A stretch of DNA of 64,000 nt from Sinorhizobium kostiense (GCF_017874595.1 NZ_JAGILA010000001.1:434001-498000); one strand, 5' to 3'; counted from the first letter of the stretch, positions 47,605 through 56,356 are shown. The notes: generated by a model from the letters alone, not told the origin. Numbers and translations are program-made.

Positions 47605-48003
47605 TGGACATCTCCTGGATCTGACGTTGTTCAGACCGGCTACTACCGGCCTGATGGAGAGAAGCTTCGCAGAGGGCTCTCGTTCTTTGAAATGCTGTTC
47701 GGGCATCGTTTCGATAGGCCAGGCCTATCCGTTGGCCGGAACCCAGCCCTCGGCAGTGGAGCAGCAGATCTTTCAGTGCGGTGCCCGGCGTTTGCGAAGG
47801 CCGTCAAACCAGGGAAGAACCAAGGAATGCCGGCGCGCAGACTTGCAGCAGCCCTGCAGTAAAATCGGCCTCGCGGTTGATCGCGATCGGAACCGGTCTA
47901 GCCAAAACTGCCGGGCTTTCCTCGTTCAAGGTCGCCCGTGAGGACCACACCTGTATAATGCAGCCTTGTGGCCCTTGACGGCCGAAATCGAAGGGAGGAA
48001 GCG
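47605..48003. promoter_or_regulatory. 399-base divergent region with operator-like palindrome
   Basis: I see no gene here. An exact inverted repeat, GATAGGCC-A-GGCCTATC, lies at 47713-47729, about 110 bases upstream of the DUF2282 gene, and is a candidate operator. The remainder (47760-47980) shows nothing convincing; short open frames lack ribosome sites. Confidence 0.5.
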
Positions 48004-48438
48004 ATGGCAGGGAACGGTGGTTATAAGGGCAAATGCTTCTGCGGTGCGGTCGAGCTCGAGACGCGCGGCGAGCCCGCGGCCATGGGATATTGTCACTGCA
48101 GCTCCTGCCGTGAATGGTCGGCTGCGCCGGTCAATGCCTTTTCGCTTTGGCCGATGGACGCGGTCAGTATTGTCAAGGGCAGCGATGATCTTGCCAGCAT
48201 CCAGAAATCGGAAAACAGCATTCGCAGGTGGTGTCGGGCCTGTGGTGGGCATCTCATGACCGAGCATCCAAGATGGGGGCTTACGGACGTCTATGCGGCC
48301 GTCATTCCTGCCCTGGCTTTCAGGCCGATGCTGCATGTGAACTATCAGGAAACGGTCTTGCCGATGAAGGACGGCCTGCCGAAGCAGCGGGACTTCCCGC
48401 AAGAATTCGGCGGAACGGGAGATCTCATTGCGGAGTAG
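48004..48438 (+). CDS. GFA/CENP-V family protein
   Basis: A 144-residue zinc protein with the GFA-type Cys pattern KGKCFCGAVE, YCHCSSCREW and WCRACGGHL. GFA-family name aside, it is only distantly like the Gfa encoded at 17.1-17.7 kb, and a role in formaldehyde capture should not be assumed. The start at 48004 follows GGGAGGAAG. It ends at an intrinsic terminator. Confidence 0.85.
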   Translation: MAGNGGYKGKCFCGAVELETRGEPAAMGYCHCSSCREWSAAPVNAFSLWPMDAVSIVKGSDDLASIQKSENSIRRWCRACGGHLMTEHPRWGLTDVYAAVIPALAFRPMLHVNYQETVLPMKDGLPKQRDFPQEFGGTGDLIAE

Positions 48439-48476
48439 CGCCCGCCAAGGTCCAAAGAGACCGGGCGGGCGCTTTT
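48438..48476 (+). terminator. rho-independent terminator
   Basis: A perfect 9-bp GC-rich stem (48438-48446/48464-48472) with a 17-base loop is followed by TTTT, directly after the stop of the GFA-family gene. Confidence 0.8.
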
Positions 48477-48522
48477 GCATCGGCCCGAAAATCGGAACCG
48501 ATTTCGGAAAACACCATGCGTG
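48477..48522. repeat. RIME-like half element
   Basis: The sequence GCATCGGCCCGAAAATCGG, then AACCGATTTCGGAAA, is the first palindromic arm of rhizobial RIME-type repeats, with stem 48485-48495/48498-48507 (one-base bulge). The second arm seen at 54.8 kb is missing. Confidence 0.6.
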
Positions 48523-48548
48523 TAGGACGCACGGCGCCCATCAGCCCA

Positions 48549-49031
48549 CTATTTTCTCACGCTGTCGGTGACGGCCTTGATCACCTCGGAGGCCATGGCG
48601 AACTCGCGGCCCCTGTTCTCGATGCGATGGCGTTTAGCGATCCAGCTGAAGTCCGTATAGGCGGCATAGACCGAGCCGTCCTTCGCCTGGTAGACGAGCA
48701 CGCGGACGGGCCAGTCGAGTCCGGCGAGCGGATTGGCAGTGATGAAAGTCGTGCCGAGCGCTGGGTTGCCGAACATGACCAGGCGCGACGGGCGCACCTT
48801 GTTGCCGGCGGCGTTGCCGAGCTTGGCCTGATCGACGACGCCGAAAAGGGTAATACCCTTTTCCTCGACGCTGCGCTTGATCCGGTTCACCGTCTCGCCG
48901 ACCGAATAGCGGCTCTTGACCGTGACGATACCGTCCCTGTCTCCGGCCACTGCGGTCGATATCTGCGCCGATGCGATAACAGCGGTGGCGATCAGGGCGG
49001 CCTTCCGTATTGCATTGCTTAATTTCATCAT
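48549..49031 (-). CDS. secreted DUF302-family protein
   Basis: A 160-residue exported protein with a signal peptide to about 29 and a DUF302 domain (YSVGETVNRIKRSVEEKGIT; GNPALGTTFITANPLAGLD; PVRVLVYQAKDGSVYAAYTD). The start at 49031 has AGGAG seven bases upstream; a second ATG follows at once. The function of the family is unknown. Confidence 0.87.
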   Translation of the reverse strand: MMKLSNAIRKAALIATAVIASAQISTAVAGDRDGIVTVKSRYSVGETVNRIKRSVEEKGITLFGVVDQAKLGNAAGNKVRPSRLVMFGNPALGTTFITANPLAGLDWPVRVLVYQAKDGSVYAAYTDFSWIAKRHRIENRGREFAMASEVIKAVTDSVRK

Positions 49032-49067
49032 TTCAACGCTCCTCTCTGTTGCCCCTGACGGGCTGTC

Positions 49068-50327
49068 TCAAGGATGCGGTTGGCCGCCCGATTTTGATAA
49101 TGCCGTGTCTTGTCCGTTTCGATAACTGGACCTCATGATGCACAGCGGAACGGCGAGAAGCATGGCAAGCATGAGCATCGCGGCGAGCGTCAGCACCGAG
49201 ATGTTCCAGCCGAAGCGATCGTAGATCTGGCCGACCACCAGGCTGCCGAAGAGCCCGCCGGTGTAATAGGAGGCGAGGTAGGCGCCGCTTGCCGCCGCCT
49301 TTTCCGCGGCGGCGATGCGACCGACCTCACTGGTTGCAAGCGCCTGGGCGAGAAAGGTGCCGATCGCGATAATCGCGAGGCCGGCAAGCACCGCGGCAAG
49401 GCTGGCGCTGAGGAGCGCGATGAGCCCCAGAACCGCCAGGAAGAGCATGAGCATGATGCCCGCCCCGGCGCCGAGGCGACGTGAAACCAGACCGCCCAGC
49501 GGCGTAGTCAGCAAGGATGGCAGGAAGACGAAATAGACGAGCCCGAGCTGCATCGGTGAAAGCCCGAGCTCGACGAGCCGGAAGTTGACATAGGTGTAGG
49601 TCCCGATGAACACGAACAAGATCAGGAAGCCAATGCCAAGCATGCTCTGCAGGCCTCGATTGCCGAGCACCGAACGCCAGCTCGCGTGACTTCGTATCCG
49701 CCGACCCGGCATCATGTGCTCAGTCCGCTTCAAAGTGGCCCAGACGAGGGCCGCGCCAGCCAGATTGAGAAGCGCGAAAGTCTGGAAATTGATCGACAAT
49801 CCGCCGAGATCGGCAACCGCTGCCGAGAGAATGCGGCCGAAGAGATTGCTGGCGACATTGCCGGTGACATAGGCCGCAAGCGCGCCCGTTGCCCGGTCCG
49901 CCGGGAAATGCTCCGCAAGGTAAGCCATGGTAAGGGTGAACGCGGTTGCCATGCACAGTCCCTGCGCCACACGTAGGCCGGCGAAGATTGCCAGGTCCCG
50001 GGTCGTCGAGAGCAACATGGTCGGCACGGCAAGCAATGCGAGACTGATCCAGATGCCGTTTCGCCTGTCCAGGTTGCGCCCGAAGATGCCGACTGCGAGG
50101 CCTGCGGCGGCCATGCCGAAGGTGCTGGCATTGACCGCGAAACCCATGGCGGCGCGGCTGACGCCGAATTCCCTCTGCAACGACGGCAGGATCGCCTGAG
50201 CGGCGAAGAGATCGACCAGGGTCAGGAATGCGATAAGGGAAATGATGCCGAGATGCCAAATGTCGGCCGCCGGCGTCGCGGGAGTGGACACGGGCCTCGG
50301 CAGCGAGGCGCGATCGCGGTTCGCCAT
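49068..50327 (-). CDS. major facilitator superfamily transporter
   Basis: A 419-residue protein with about 12 hydrophobic helices and MFS loop motif FGRNLDRRNGIW between helices 2 and 3. It resembles drug/metabolite proton antiporters. The start at 50327 follows AAGGAGG; the upstream part of the frame lies in the intergenic region. It is downstream of a cupin gene and a LysR regulator on the same strand. Confidence 0.87.
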   Translation of the reverse strand: MANRDRASLPRPVSTPATPAADIWHLGIISLIAFLTLVDLFAAQAILPSLQREFGVSRAAMGFAVNASTFGMAAAGLAVGIFGRNLDRRNGIWISLALLAVPTMLLSTTRDLAIFAGLRVAQGLCMATAFTLTMAYLAEHFPADRATGALAAYVTGNVASNLFGRILSAAVADLGGLSINFQTFALLNLAGAALVWATLKRTEHMMPGRRIRSHASWRSVLGNRGLQSMLGIGFLILFVFIGTYTYVNFRLVELGLSPMQLGLVYFVFLPSLLTTPLGGLVSRRLGAGAGIMLMLFLAVLGLIALLSASLAAVLAGLAIIAIGTFLAQALATSEVGRIAAAEKAAASGAYLASYYTGGLFGSLVVGQIYDRFGWNISVLTLAAMLMLAMLLAVPLCIMRSSYRNGQDTALSKSGGQPHP

Positions 50328-50409
50328 CGCCAATCCTCCTTGAAAATGGACGTTTCCCGCCAACGGCCGGAAACGTCCGGATTTGGTTGATGTGCGATTT
50401 CGTCGCGGC

Positions 50410-50904
50410 TCACATGGTGTCGGCGTGATCCGACATCGGCGGCAGGATATCGGCCGAATAGAGGACGGCCGGTTTGTCGCCGTTGTTCTTCCACCAATGG
50501 GCAAGGTCGCCGAATTCGGCGGTGACTTCCCCCGCCTTGTGCTCGATCGGGACCTTGCAGGTGCTGCGATATTCGCTGATCGTGCCCTCGAGGATCAGGA
50601 TGTTGGCGGGGCGTGCCTCGTGCGAGTGCCACGGCACGACGCCGCCCGGCTGGACCACGAGCTTGCGGAACCGCAGGGCACTTCCTTTCCAGTCGCCGCC
50701 CTTCGAGGAAAGATCGATCGAGGCAAGCACCTCGTCGGTGACGCCTTCCGGCGCAGTCGCGCCCGGTTTCATGGCGCCTGCTGCGACCTGGTCCGGAGGG
50801 CATTCGCCGGCAGCAGCAGGCATCGCCGCGAAGGTTGAGGCGACGAGGCCGAGCGTTGCCGCAAGGGTCAGGGGCAGGCGACCAGCAGTTGGCTTATGAG
50901 TCAT
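50410..50904 (-). CDS. secreted cupin-domain protein
   Basis: A 164-residue exported protein (signal peptide about 1-32, AAAGE) with a cupin fold: VVPWHSHEARPANILILEG gives the metal-type motif 1 and FGDLAHWWKNNG motif 2. It is probably a small periplasmic metal-binding protein. The start at 50904 follows AAAGGAGA; the longer frame reads antiphase through the LysR gene. It is 82 bases ahead of the MFS gene. Confidence 0.85.
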   Translation of the reverse strand: MTHKPTAGRLPLTLAATLGLVASTFAAMPAAAGECPPDQVAAGAMKPGATAPEGVTDEVLASIDLSSKGGDWKGSALRFRKLVVQPGGVVPWHSHEARPANILILEGTISEYRSTCKVPIEHKAGEVTAEFGDLAHWWKNNGDKPAVLYSADILPPMSDHADTM

Positions 50905-51080
50905 GTCGGGGTTCTCCTTTGTCGGTAACGCCGGAGATTTTCCGGCGGCACAAGGAGATTGCGCGACATTCAGCCGACAAAGAAATGCCGCCTGCTTTTG
51001 ATTTCCATAGCTCAGAGCTATTGCAGGAGAGGAGATGCACGGCCGCCGCCGGGCGCCCGGCCCGGATTGGCCGCAGGGGA

Positions 51081-51992
51081 TCAGGCGATGCGTCGCATGT
51101 CGATGCTGGAATGCGGGGCGGCCCAGCCGTAGGACTTCACCGAACCGACGAAGGTGGCGACGGCCGGGGAGAACCGCCGACCGGCAACGGTGACGAGACA
51201 CACCTCCCGCGTGACCTCCGGTTCGGCGACTGGCCGCACCTGCAGACCGGGAATGACGGCGCTGTATTCGGGAATGAAGCAGATCCCGAGGCCGCCGGCC
51301 ACCATATTCTGGATCCAATCCTCGCGCTCGCTGGAATAGGAAATCTGGGTTTTCACACCATGAGACTCGCACAAGTCCGTCAGATAGTCCCAGTACTCGC
51401 AATTCACCCGCCTGAGATAGATTTCGCCGTCTATGGCGGTGATGGGTACCGCATCGTATTGACAGAGGCGGTGACCGGCAGGAAAGGCGAGCATGAACCT
51501 TTCGCGAAACAGCGGGGTCACGTCGAAACGTTCGGGGAAGCGGTCGCTGCTCGCCATTATGGCCACGTCGATCTCGCCGGCCTCCAGCAGTTCGGAAAGC
51601 CTGGAGGGTACACCTTCGACAAGCTGGAGCTGGATCCCGCGGTGGCGCATGTTGAAATCGGAAAGCAGGCCGGTAAATCGGCGCGGCCCGATCGTGCACA
51701 TGATACCGACCTTCACATGCGCGTCCTCCAGGCAGAGGAAGCGCGACGCCTCCTGCCGGACGCCTGACAGTTCGTCGAGGATCGACTGGAAACGCGGCCT
51801 GAGCAGATTTCCGAGATCTGTCAGGTGGGTCAAGTTGCGTTCGCGTCGGAACAGGAGGCCGCCGACCTCGTCTTCGAGCTGCTGGATAGCGCGGCTCAGT
51901 GCCGGCTGGGTGACATTGCATTTCTCGGCGGCGCGCGTGAAGTTGCGCGTGTCGCATACCGCCAGGAAATAACGAACATGGTGAATGTCCAT
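51081..51992 (-). CDS. LysR-family transcriptional regulator
   Basis: A 303-residue regulator with the HTH at about 2-60 (VRYFLAVCDTRNFTRAAEKC; VTQPALSRAIQQLEDEVGG) and the effector domain after about 90 (VKVGIMCTIGPRRF). It lies upstream of the cupin and MFS genes on the same strand with a 176-base gap, so it may control them; the target is unproven. It resembles OxyR/hydrogen-peroxide- and aromatic-type LysR members only in general. Confidence 0.9.
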   Translation of the reverse strand: MDIHHVRYFLAVCDTRNFTRAAEKCNVTQPALSRAIQQLEDEVGGLLFRRERNLTHLTDLGNLLRPRFQSILDELSGVRQEASRFLCLEDAHVKVGIMCTIGPRRFTGLLSDFNMRHRGIQLQLVEGVPSRLSELLEAGEIDVAIMASSDRFPERFDVTPLFRERFMLAFPAGHRLCQYDAVPITAIDGEIYLRRVNCEYWDYLTDLCESHGVKTQISYSSEREDWIQNMVAGGLGICFIPEYSAVIPGLQVRPVAEPEVTREVCLVTVAGRRFSPAVATFVGSVKSYGWAAPHSSIDMRRIA

Positions 51993-52053
51993 ACCTGCCC
52001 CCCGGAAGGCTTCTAAGGCATAATGCTTCGGATCCTATCCGATCTAAAAAACA

Positions 52054-52112
52054 ATCATATCAAAGTGCTACAGCGCTTTGTCGCGTACTGGACGGCGCGA
52101 CGCGCCGAGGTC
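52054..52112. repeat. degenerate RIME-like element
   Basis: ATATCAAAGTGCTACAGCGC and the following GACGGCGCGACGCGCCG resemble the second half of the RIME-like copy at 54.8 kb. It lies in the 269-base gap between the LysR gene and the 3-hydroxybutyrate dehydrogenase gene, which otherwise shows only promoter-like AT-rich sequence. Confidence 0.45.
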
Positions 52113-52261
52113 GAGGCGATGACGTTGCTATGGGCGCGCCGCCTCCGCCAATGCAATTCACCTATCGAATTCATAGCACAGTGGCATTTCAGTTGAAATG
52201 AATTGAGCGCCATTCTCTTCCGGCAAAAGGCCCTTCGGCCGAAACGCGAGGAGACGTGGAC

Positions 52262-53092
52262 ATGCTCAAAAGTACCGACGCTGAAATCGACGCGATGTTC
52301 GGCCGCAGGGCGCTCGAGGGGCGCAGCGCCATCGTTACCGGTTCGACCAGCGGCATTGGTCTCGGCATCGCGCAGGCGCTTGCCAAGGCGGGTGCGGCAG
52401 TGATGCTCAACGGTTTCGGCGACCCGGCCGAGATCGAACGGCAACGGGCCGAAATAGCGGAGGAAAACGACGTCGACGCCGCCTATGACGGCGCCGACAT
52501 GTCGGACCCGGAGGCGATCCGGATGATGGTCGAGCGCGCCGGCGCCCGTTTCGGGCAGGTCGACATCGTCGTCAACAATGCCGGCATACAGCATGTCGCG
52601 CCGATAGACGAATTCCCTCAGGGCAAGTGGGACGCGATCCTGTCGATCAACCTCACCGCCGCCTTTCATCTGGTTCAGGCGACCTACGGCGGGATGCGCG
52701 CCCGCGGCTATGGGCGCATCATCAATGTCGCCTCGGCCCATGGCCTCGTTGCGTCGCCCTACAAATCGGCCTACGTGGCCGCCAAACATGGGCTCGTCGG
52801 CCTCACCAAGGTCGTGGCCCTCGAAGGGGCGGAATTCGGCATCACGGCCAATGCGATCTGCCCCGGCTATGTCTGGACACCGCTCGTGGAGGCGCAGATC
52901 GACGGTCAAGCGAAGTCGCACGGCATCGCCCGCGATGCGGTGATCCGCGACGTGTTCCTGAAATACCAGCCGACCAAGCGCTTCGCGACAGTCGAGGAAA
53001 TGGGGGCGCTGAGCGTCTTTCTTTGCAGCAGCGCTGCTGCCTCGATTACCGGCGCCGCCATCCCCGTCGACGGCGGCTGGACCGCCCACTGA
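52262..53092 (+). CDS. bdhA: D-3-hydroxybutyrate dehydrogenase (SDR family)
   Basis: The enzyme oxidises 3-hydroxybutyrate from PHB breakdown to acetoacetate with NAD. The 276-residue SDR has the cofactor motif VTGSTSGIGLGIA, NNAG in VVNNAGIQHVAPID, and catalytic Ser/Tyr/Lys in ASAHGLVASPYKSAYVAAKHG. The C-terminal segment QPTKRFATVEEMGALSVFL is typical of 3HB dehydrogenases. The start at 52262 fits the GAGGAG eight bases upstream; the GTG at 52256 is too close. It is followed within 23 bases by a patatin gene. Confidence 0.9.
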   Translation: MLKSTDAEIDAMFGRRALEGRSAIVTGSTSGIGLGIAQALAKAGAAVMLNGFGDPAEIERQRAEIAEENDVDAAYDGADMSDPEAIRMMVERAGARFGQVDIVVNNAGIQHVAPIDEFPQGKWDAILSINLTAAFHLVQATYGGMRARGYGRIINVASAHGLVASPYKSAYVAAKHGLVGLTKVVALEGAEFGITANAICPGYVWTPLVEAQIDGQAKSHGIARDAVIRDVFLKYQPTKRFATVEEMGALSVFLCSSAAASITGAAIPVDGGWTAH

Positions 53093-53115
53093 CCGGATGC
53101 GACAGGAGAGTAGTC

Positions 53116-54201
53116 ATGAACAAGCACACCCAAATCGACCCGTCCACCTCCGAGCACCAGGCGCGCGCCTTGGCAAGTGAGACGCGCCCGCCGCGGACTA
53201 TCAATCTGGCGCTTCAGGGCGGCGGTGCGCATGGCGCCTTCACCTGGGGCGTGCTCGACCGGCTGCTTGACGAGCCGAACCTGTCCTTCGAAGGCATCGT
53301 CGCGACAAGCGCCGGCGCCATGAATGCGGCCGTCCTTGCCTATGGGCTGGCGGAGGGAGGTCGCGGCGGCGCCCAGAGGGCGCTCGCCAATTTCTGGCGC
53401 CGCATCAGCCATGCGGCGGCCTTCAGCCCCCTGCAACCGAGCCTGCTTGACCGTATGACACGGTCGAAATCATTGGAGCATTCGCCTGCTTTCGTACTCT
53501 TCGACATGGTGACGCGGCTGCTTTCGCCCTACCAGTTCAATCCGTTGAACTACAATCCGCTGCGCCGGGTGCTGGAGCAATCGATCGACCTCGATGCGAT
53601 CCGCATGTCGCGCTGTCCGGTCAAGCTCAACATCTGCGCGACCAATGTGCGCACCGGCAAGGTCAAGGTGTTTTCCAACGACGAGATCTCGATCGATGCC
53701 GTGATGGCATCGGCCTGCCTGCCGTTTCTCTTCCAGGCGGTGGAGATCGACGGCGAAGCCTATTGGGACGGCGGCTATATGGGAAATCCCGCGATCTTTC
53801 CACTGATCTATAGCTGCGACACGCCTGACGTGCTGGTGATTCACATCAATCCGCTGGAGCGAACGGAACTGCCGCGAACCGCGGCGGAGATCCTCAACAG
53901 GATCAACGAGATCAGCTTCAACTCCTCGCTGCTCCGGGAGATGCGGGCGATCGCCTTCGTGACGCAGCTGATCGATTCCAGGGCCGCTAACGACCTCGAT
54001 CTCAAGCGCATCTTCGTGCACGGCATCTCCGACGACGAGACGATGAGAAACCTGAGCGTATCAAGCAAGCTCAATGCCGAATGGGGCGCGCTCGTCGATC
54101 TTCGCGACCGTGGGCGACAATGCGCCGAGGAGTGGCTGACGGCGAACTACGACGCGATCGGTAAGCGCTCGAGCGTCGATATCAGCGCTCGCTACCTCTA
54201 G
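53116..54201 (+). CDS. patatin-like phospholipase/depolymerase-like protein
   Basis: A 361-residue patatin with the oxyanion loop GGGAHG (35-40), nucleophile ATSAG (Ser65) and DGG (Asp218). It is the same length as, and strongly similar to, the patatin at 781-1866 (shared GGGAHGAFTWGVLDRLL). It follows bdhA with an AGGAG site. The pairing suggests hydrolysis of hydroxybutyrate oligomers or storage-granule lipids feeding the dehydrogenase; this is inference. Confidence 0.87.
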   Translation: MNKHTQIDPSTSEHQARALASETRPPRTINLALQGGGAHGAFTWGVLDRLLDEPNLSFEGIVATSAGAMNAAVLAYGLAEGGRGGAQRALANFWRRISHAAAFSPLQPSLLDRMTRSKSLEHSPAFVLFDMVTRLLSPYQFNPLNYNPLRRVLEQSIDLDAIRMSRCPVKLNICATNVRTGKVKVFSNDEISIDAVMASACLPFLFQAVEIDGEAYWDGGYMGNPAIFPLIYSCDTPDVLVIHINPLERTELPRTAAEILNRINEISFNSSLLREMRAIAFVTQLIDSRAANDLDLKRIFVHGISDDETMRNLSVSSKLNAEWGALVDLRDRGRQCAEEWLTANYDAIGKRSSVDISARYL

Positions 54202-54330
54202 CCGATCTATCCGGGCCCACGCATCGCGACGAATCGGCCCCGCCTGTCTGACTGGGAAAGGCAACGGAATGAACCAGAAAACCGCATGTGCGGGATTTCT
54301 TGAATCCGTATTGATTTACGGGTAAAATTA

Positions 54331-54358
54331 CGCAGCAATTCAAAGCGTTACAGCGACC
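54331..54358. repeat. RIME-like fragment
   Basis: CGCAGCAATTCAAAGCGTTA and the following CAGCGACC nearly match the middle of the complete element at 54809-54922. The two pieces flank the SPW-repeat gene. Confidence 0.55.
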
Positions 54359-54442
54359 GTCCGATTTGAAGCGAGCGGAGTTGCAACGTGTGTTGCACGC
54401 GAGTGGTGACGCTTTGACGAAACTTCATGTGTGGAGGTTCTC

Positions 54443-54799
54443 ATGCCCAACACTCTCGTGGCAGGAAGAAGAGCCCAGGACTGGGCGAACCTGGTCTTGG
54501 CAATATGCCTGTTCCTTTCTCCCTGGGTCATCGGCTTTGCATCGGAAACCACGCCGACCTGGAACGCCTGGATCGTCGGGATCGTGCTCGGCGCCTTGGC
54601 GGTCGCAACTCTTTCGGCCTTCGCCGAATGGGAGGAATGGGCCAATATGGTCATCGGGCTCTGGTTGATCGTGTCTCCCTGGATCCTCGGTTTCATGGCG
54701 AACGCCAATGCAATGTGGACCCACGTCATTCTTGGTCTGCTTGTGGCCGCACTGGCAGCATGGGCGGTCTGGGATCATCGCCATCACCTGCATGCCTAG
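54443..54799 (+). CDS. SPW-repeat membrane protein
   Basis: A 118-residue integral membrane protein with two SPW motifs, FLSPWVIGFAS and IVSPWILGFMA, each in a pair of helices, four helices in all. The start at 54443 is set by GGAGG at 54433-54437. The family is widespread in rhizobia without known function. It stands alone between two RIME-like pieces. Confidence 0.85.
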   Translation: MPNTLVAGRRAQDWANLVLAICLFLSPWVIGFASETTPTWNAWIVGIVLGALAVATLSAFAEWEEWANMVIGLWLIVSPWILGFMANANAMWTHVILGLLVAALAAWAVWDHRHHLHA

Positions 54800-54808
54800 C
54801 TCACCGCT

Positions 54809-54922
54809 AGCGCATCGGGCCGAAAACGGAACGGAATTTCGGAAAGCTCGATGCGCAGATTCAAAGGGTTACAGCGACCTTTGCGCGTCTGAATGGGTCT
54901 GAAATGACGCGCGGCGCTGTAG
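54809..54922. repeat. RIME1-like palindromic element
   Basis: About 114 bases: AGCGCATCGGGCCGAAAACGG at the left, GCGCAGATTCAAAGGGTTAC in the middle, GACGCGCGGCGCTGTAG at the right. This is the two-arm layout of rhizobial RIME1 elements (about 108 bases in S. meliloti, from memory). Shorter relatives are at 48.5, 52.1, 54.3 and 60.3 kb. Confidence 0.75.
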
Positions 54923-55285
54923 CCCGGAACGAAGCCGGGAATGACGAGCATTCGAGTGGGACGAGCCGCGTTGCGGCCTGTTCCCGCTCGCCGACTTGAG
55001 CGGCGCCTGATACCGAACTGCTTGCAGCCTTGGCGAAGACGGCGTCGCTCCACCTAATCGGGGTCGAGTTGGCGGGATCCATCGCTCCGAAGGAGGGCCA
55101 ATCTGGCGCCTTTCCCAAGCATGCATGTCTATTCCTTAAGTGCCGCAAGGCTTCCGATCGTCTTGTCTCCTAGCCGAATCCTCCCGCGGCCGGGAAGTCC
55201 ACACTCATTACCTCGGTCTTAACGGTTGATTAAGTAAACGGCGCGAAAAGTTGCGCCGGGTGCTTATACGTATTCGAGGTTGTAG
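54923..55285 (+). promoter_or_regulatory. non-coding region upstream of LuxR solo gene
   Basis: No gene is evident. A short hairpin, CCCGG-N7-CCGGG, lies at 54923-54939. Close to the LuxR gene, an interrupted palindrome CTTAA-N7-TTAAG at 55218-55234 sits in an AT-rich stretch and could be an operator or the promoter. A 5-bp stem (GGCGC/GCGCC) follows at about 55240-55257. Confidence 0.4.
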
Positions 55286-56005
55286 ATGGGCTGCATCGCC
55301 ATTCCTTCTTTTAGTTCCTATCGTAGCCTCTCCGCCGTTCCGGCCCACCGCATGCTGCAAAACAACACGTTGGTGGACCAACTGCGCAAATCGGTTGGGT
55401 TCAAGCATATTGCCGTCGGGGGTCTCGACATAGACGGCTATCACTTCGGCCGCGGCCGCTCGACGGACACTTCCTTTCCGTCGGCTTATGTGGAAGCCTA
55501 CTTTGCCGAAGAGCTTTGTCTTTCCGACCCGCTGCTGATCCTGACCCGAGAGCGGAATGTGCCGATGTCCGACGAAGAAGCGTTCGGCACGATGGCGGCG
55601 CCGACACGCCTCGAGCACTTGCATCGGTCGTTTGGCATCTGCAATCGGTTCCTGGTTCCTCTGTCGAGAGACGAGCGCGTCTACGGTTGCGTCTGCTTTA
55701 CAAACGACCATGCATTCACGGGAAGCGAACGGCAGTTGCTGACTTTTCTCGCCGAACCGCTCCACAAATCTGTCACGAAGCCCCTGATGGACCGCTTTGC
55801 GGCGAGTACCTACGGTCTTTCGGCAGGCGAGCTAAACTGCCTCGGATTGGCGAGCAAAGGCATGACAAGCGAGGAAATCGCAGCCGCCTCGAAATACCAA
55901 ACCGAAACGGTCAACACCTATCTCAAGCGCGCGACCCGCAAGCTTGGCGCCGCCAATCGCGCGCACGCTATAGCCGAAGCGATCCGTCGACAGATTATCA
56001 ACTGA
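55286..56005 (+). CDS. LuxR-type regulator with autoinducer-binding-like domain (solo)
   Basis: A 239-residue protein with an N-terminal autoinducer-binding-like domain (about 30-165) and a C-terminal LuxR HTH (about 175-235; YGLSAGELNCLGLASKGMTS, TVNTYLKRATRKLGAANRAH). The DP pair of the acyl-homoserine-lactone pocket is kept (LSDPLL), as is the Tyr before it (AYF), but the conserved pocket Trp appears replaced by Tyr (FPSAYVEAYF). No luxI is in the window. It may sense a non-standard ligand. A shorter start at Met23 is possible since the ribosome site here is weak. Confidence 0.82.
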   Translation: MGCIAIPSFSSYRSLSAVPAHRMLQNNTLVDQLRKSVGFKHIAVGGLDIDGYHFGRGRSTDTSFPSAYVEAYFAEELCLSDPLLILTRERNVPMSDEEAFGTMAAPTRLEHLHRSFGICNRFLVPLSRDERVYGCVCFTNDHAFTGSERQLLTFLAEPLHKSVTKPLMDRFAASTYGLSAGELNCLGLASKGMTSEEIAAASKYQTETVNTYLKRATRKLGAANRAHAIAEAIRRQIIN

Positions 56006-56356
56006 GAAACATGCGAAACTTGTTATGTAATAAATTTTCTCTACGCACGATAGAATAACTACTGTTCAGAGCGCCCTCCCGCAAACGAAATTCAAATAAA
56101 GCCGCCTTCCTTCACTGTTTCGAAACCATCCTATCCCAAATTTGGGACAGCGAGGCGGCGCATAGTCGCGCCTAACCTGCCATGATGGCGGCGGCTTTCG
56201 CGACGCGCGTTCATCGCATCAACAGACAATCCCTACCGCCACAGACGCCCTGATCCGGTCGGTGAGCCGGCCTTCGCGCTGCCGTTTGCGGCGGTTGCCG
56301 CACGCGCGCCTGGCAACAACCGGGGCAATACGACGCTTACTTTTGGAGGATACGAC
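56006..56356. promoter_or_regulatory. 351-base region upstream of chemoreceptor gene
   Basis: No gene is evident. A perfect 14-bp palindrome, TCCCAAATTTGGGA, lies at 56134-56147, inside a wider inverted repeat GCCGCC/GGCGGC (56101-56106/56154-56159). It could terminate the LuxR gene or act as operator for the chemoreceptor gene. The remaining 56160-56340 is GC-rich without visible boxes. Confidence 0.45.

Noticed and set aside
48004-48438. Second formaldehyde-glutathione enzyme
   Set aside because: It has the GFA/CENP-V zinc fold only; sequence differs from the true Gfa at 17.1-17.7 kb and it lies outside the C1 block.
50905-51957. Open frame extending the cupin protein N-terminally
   Set aside because: It runs out of frame through the LysR gene; the cupin has its own signal peptide and ribosome site at 50904.
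52627-53115. Upstream extension of the second patatin
   Set aside because: It is a shadow of the bdhA gene in another frame; the patatin starts at 53116 with its own AGGAG site.
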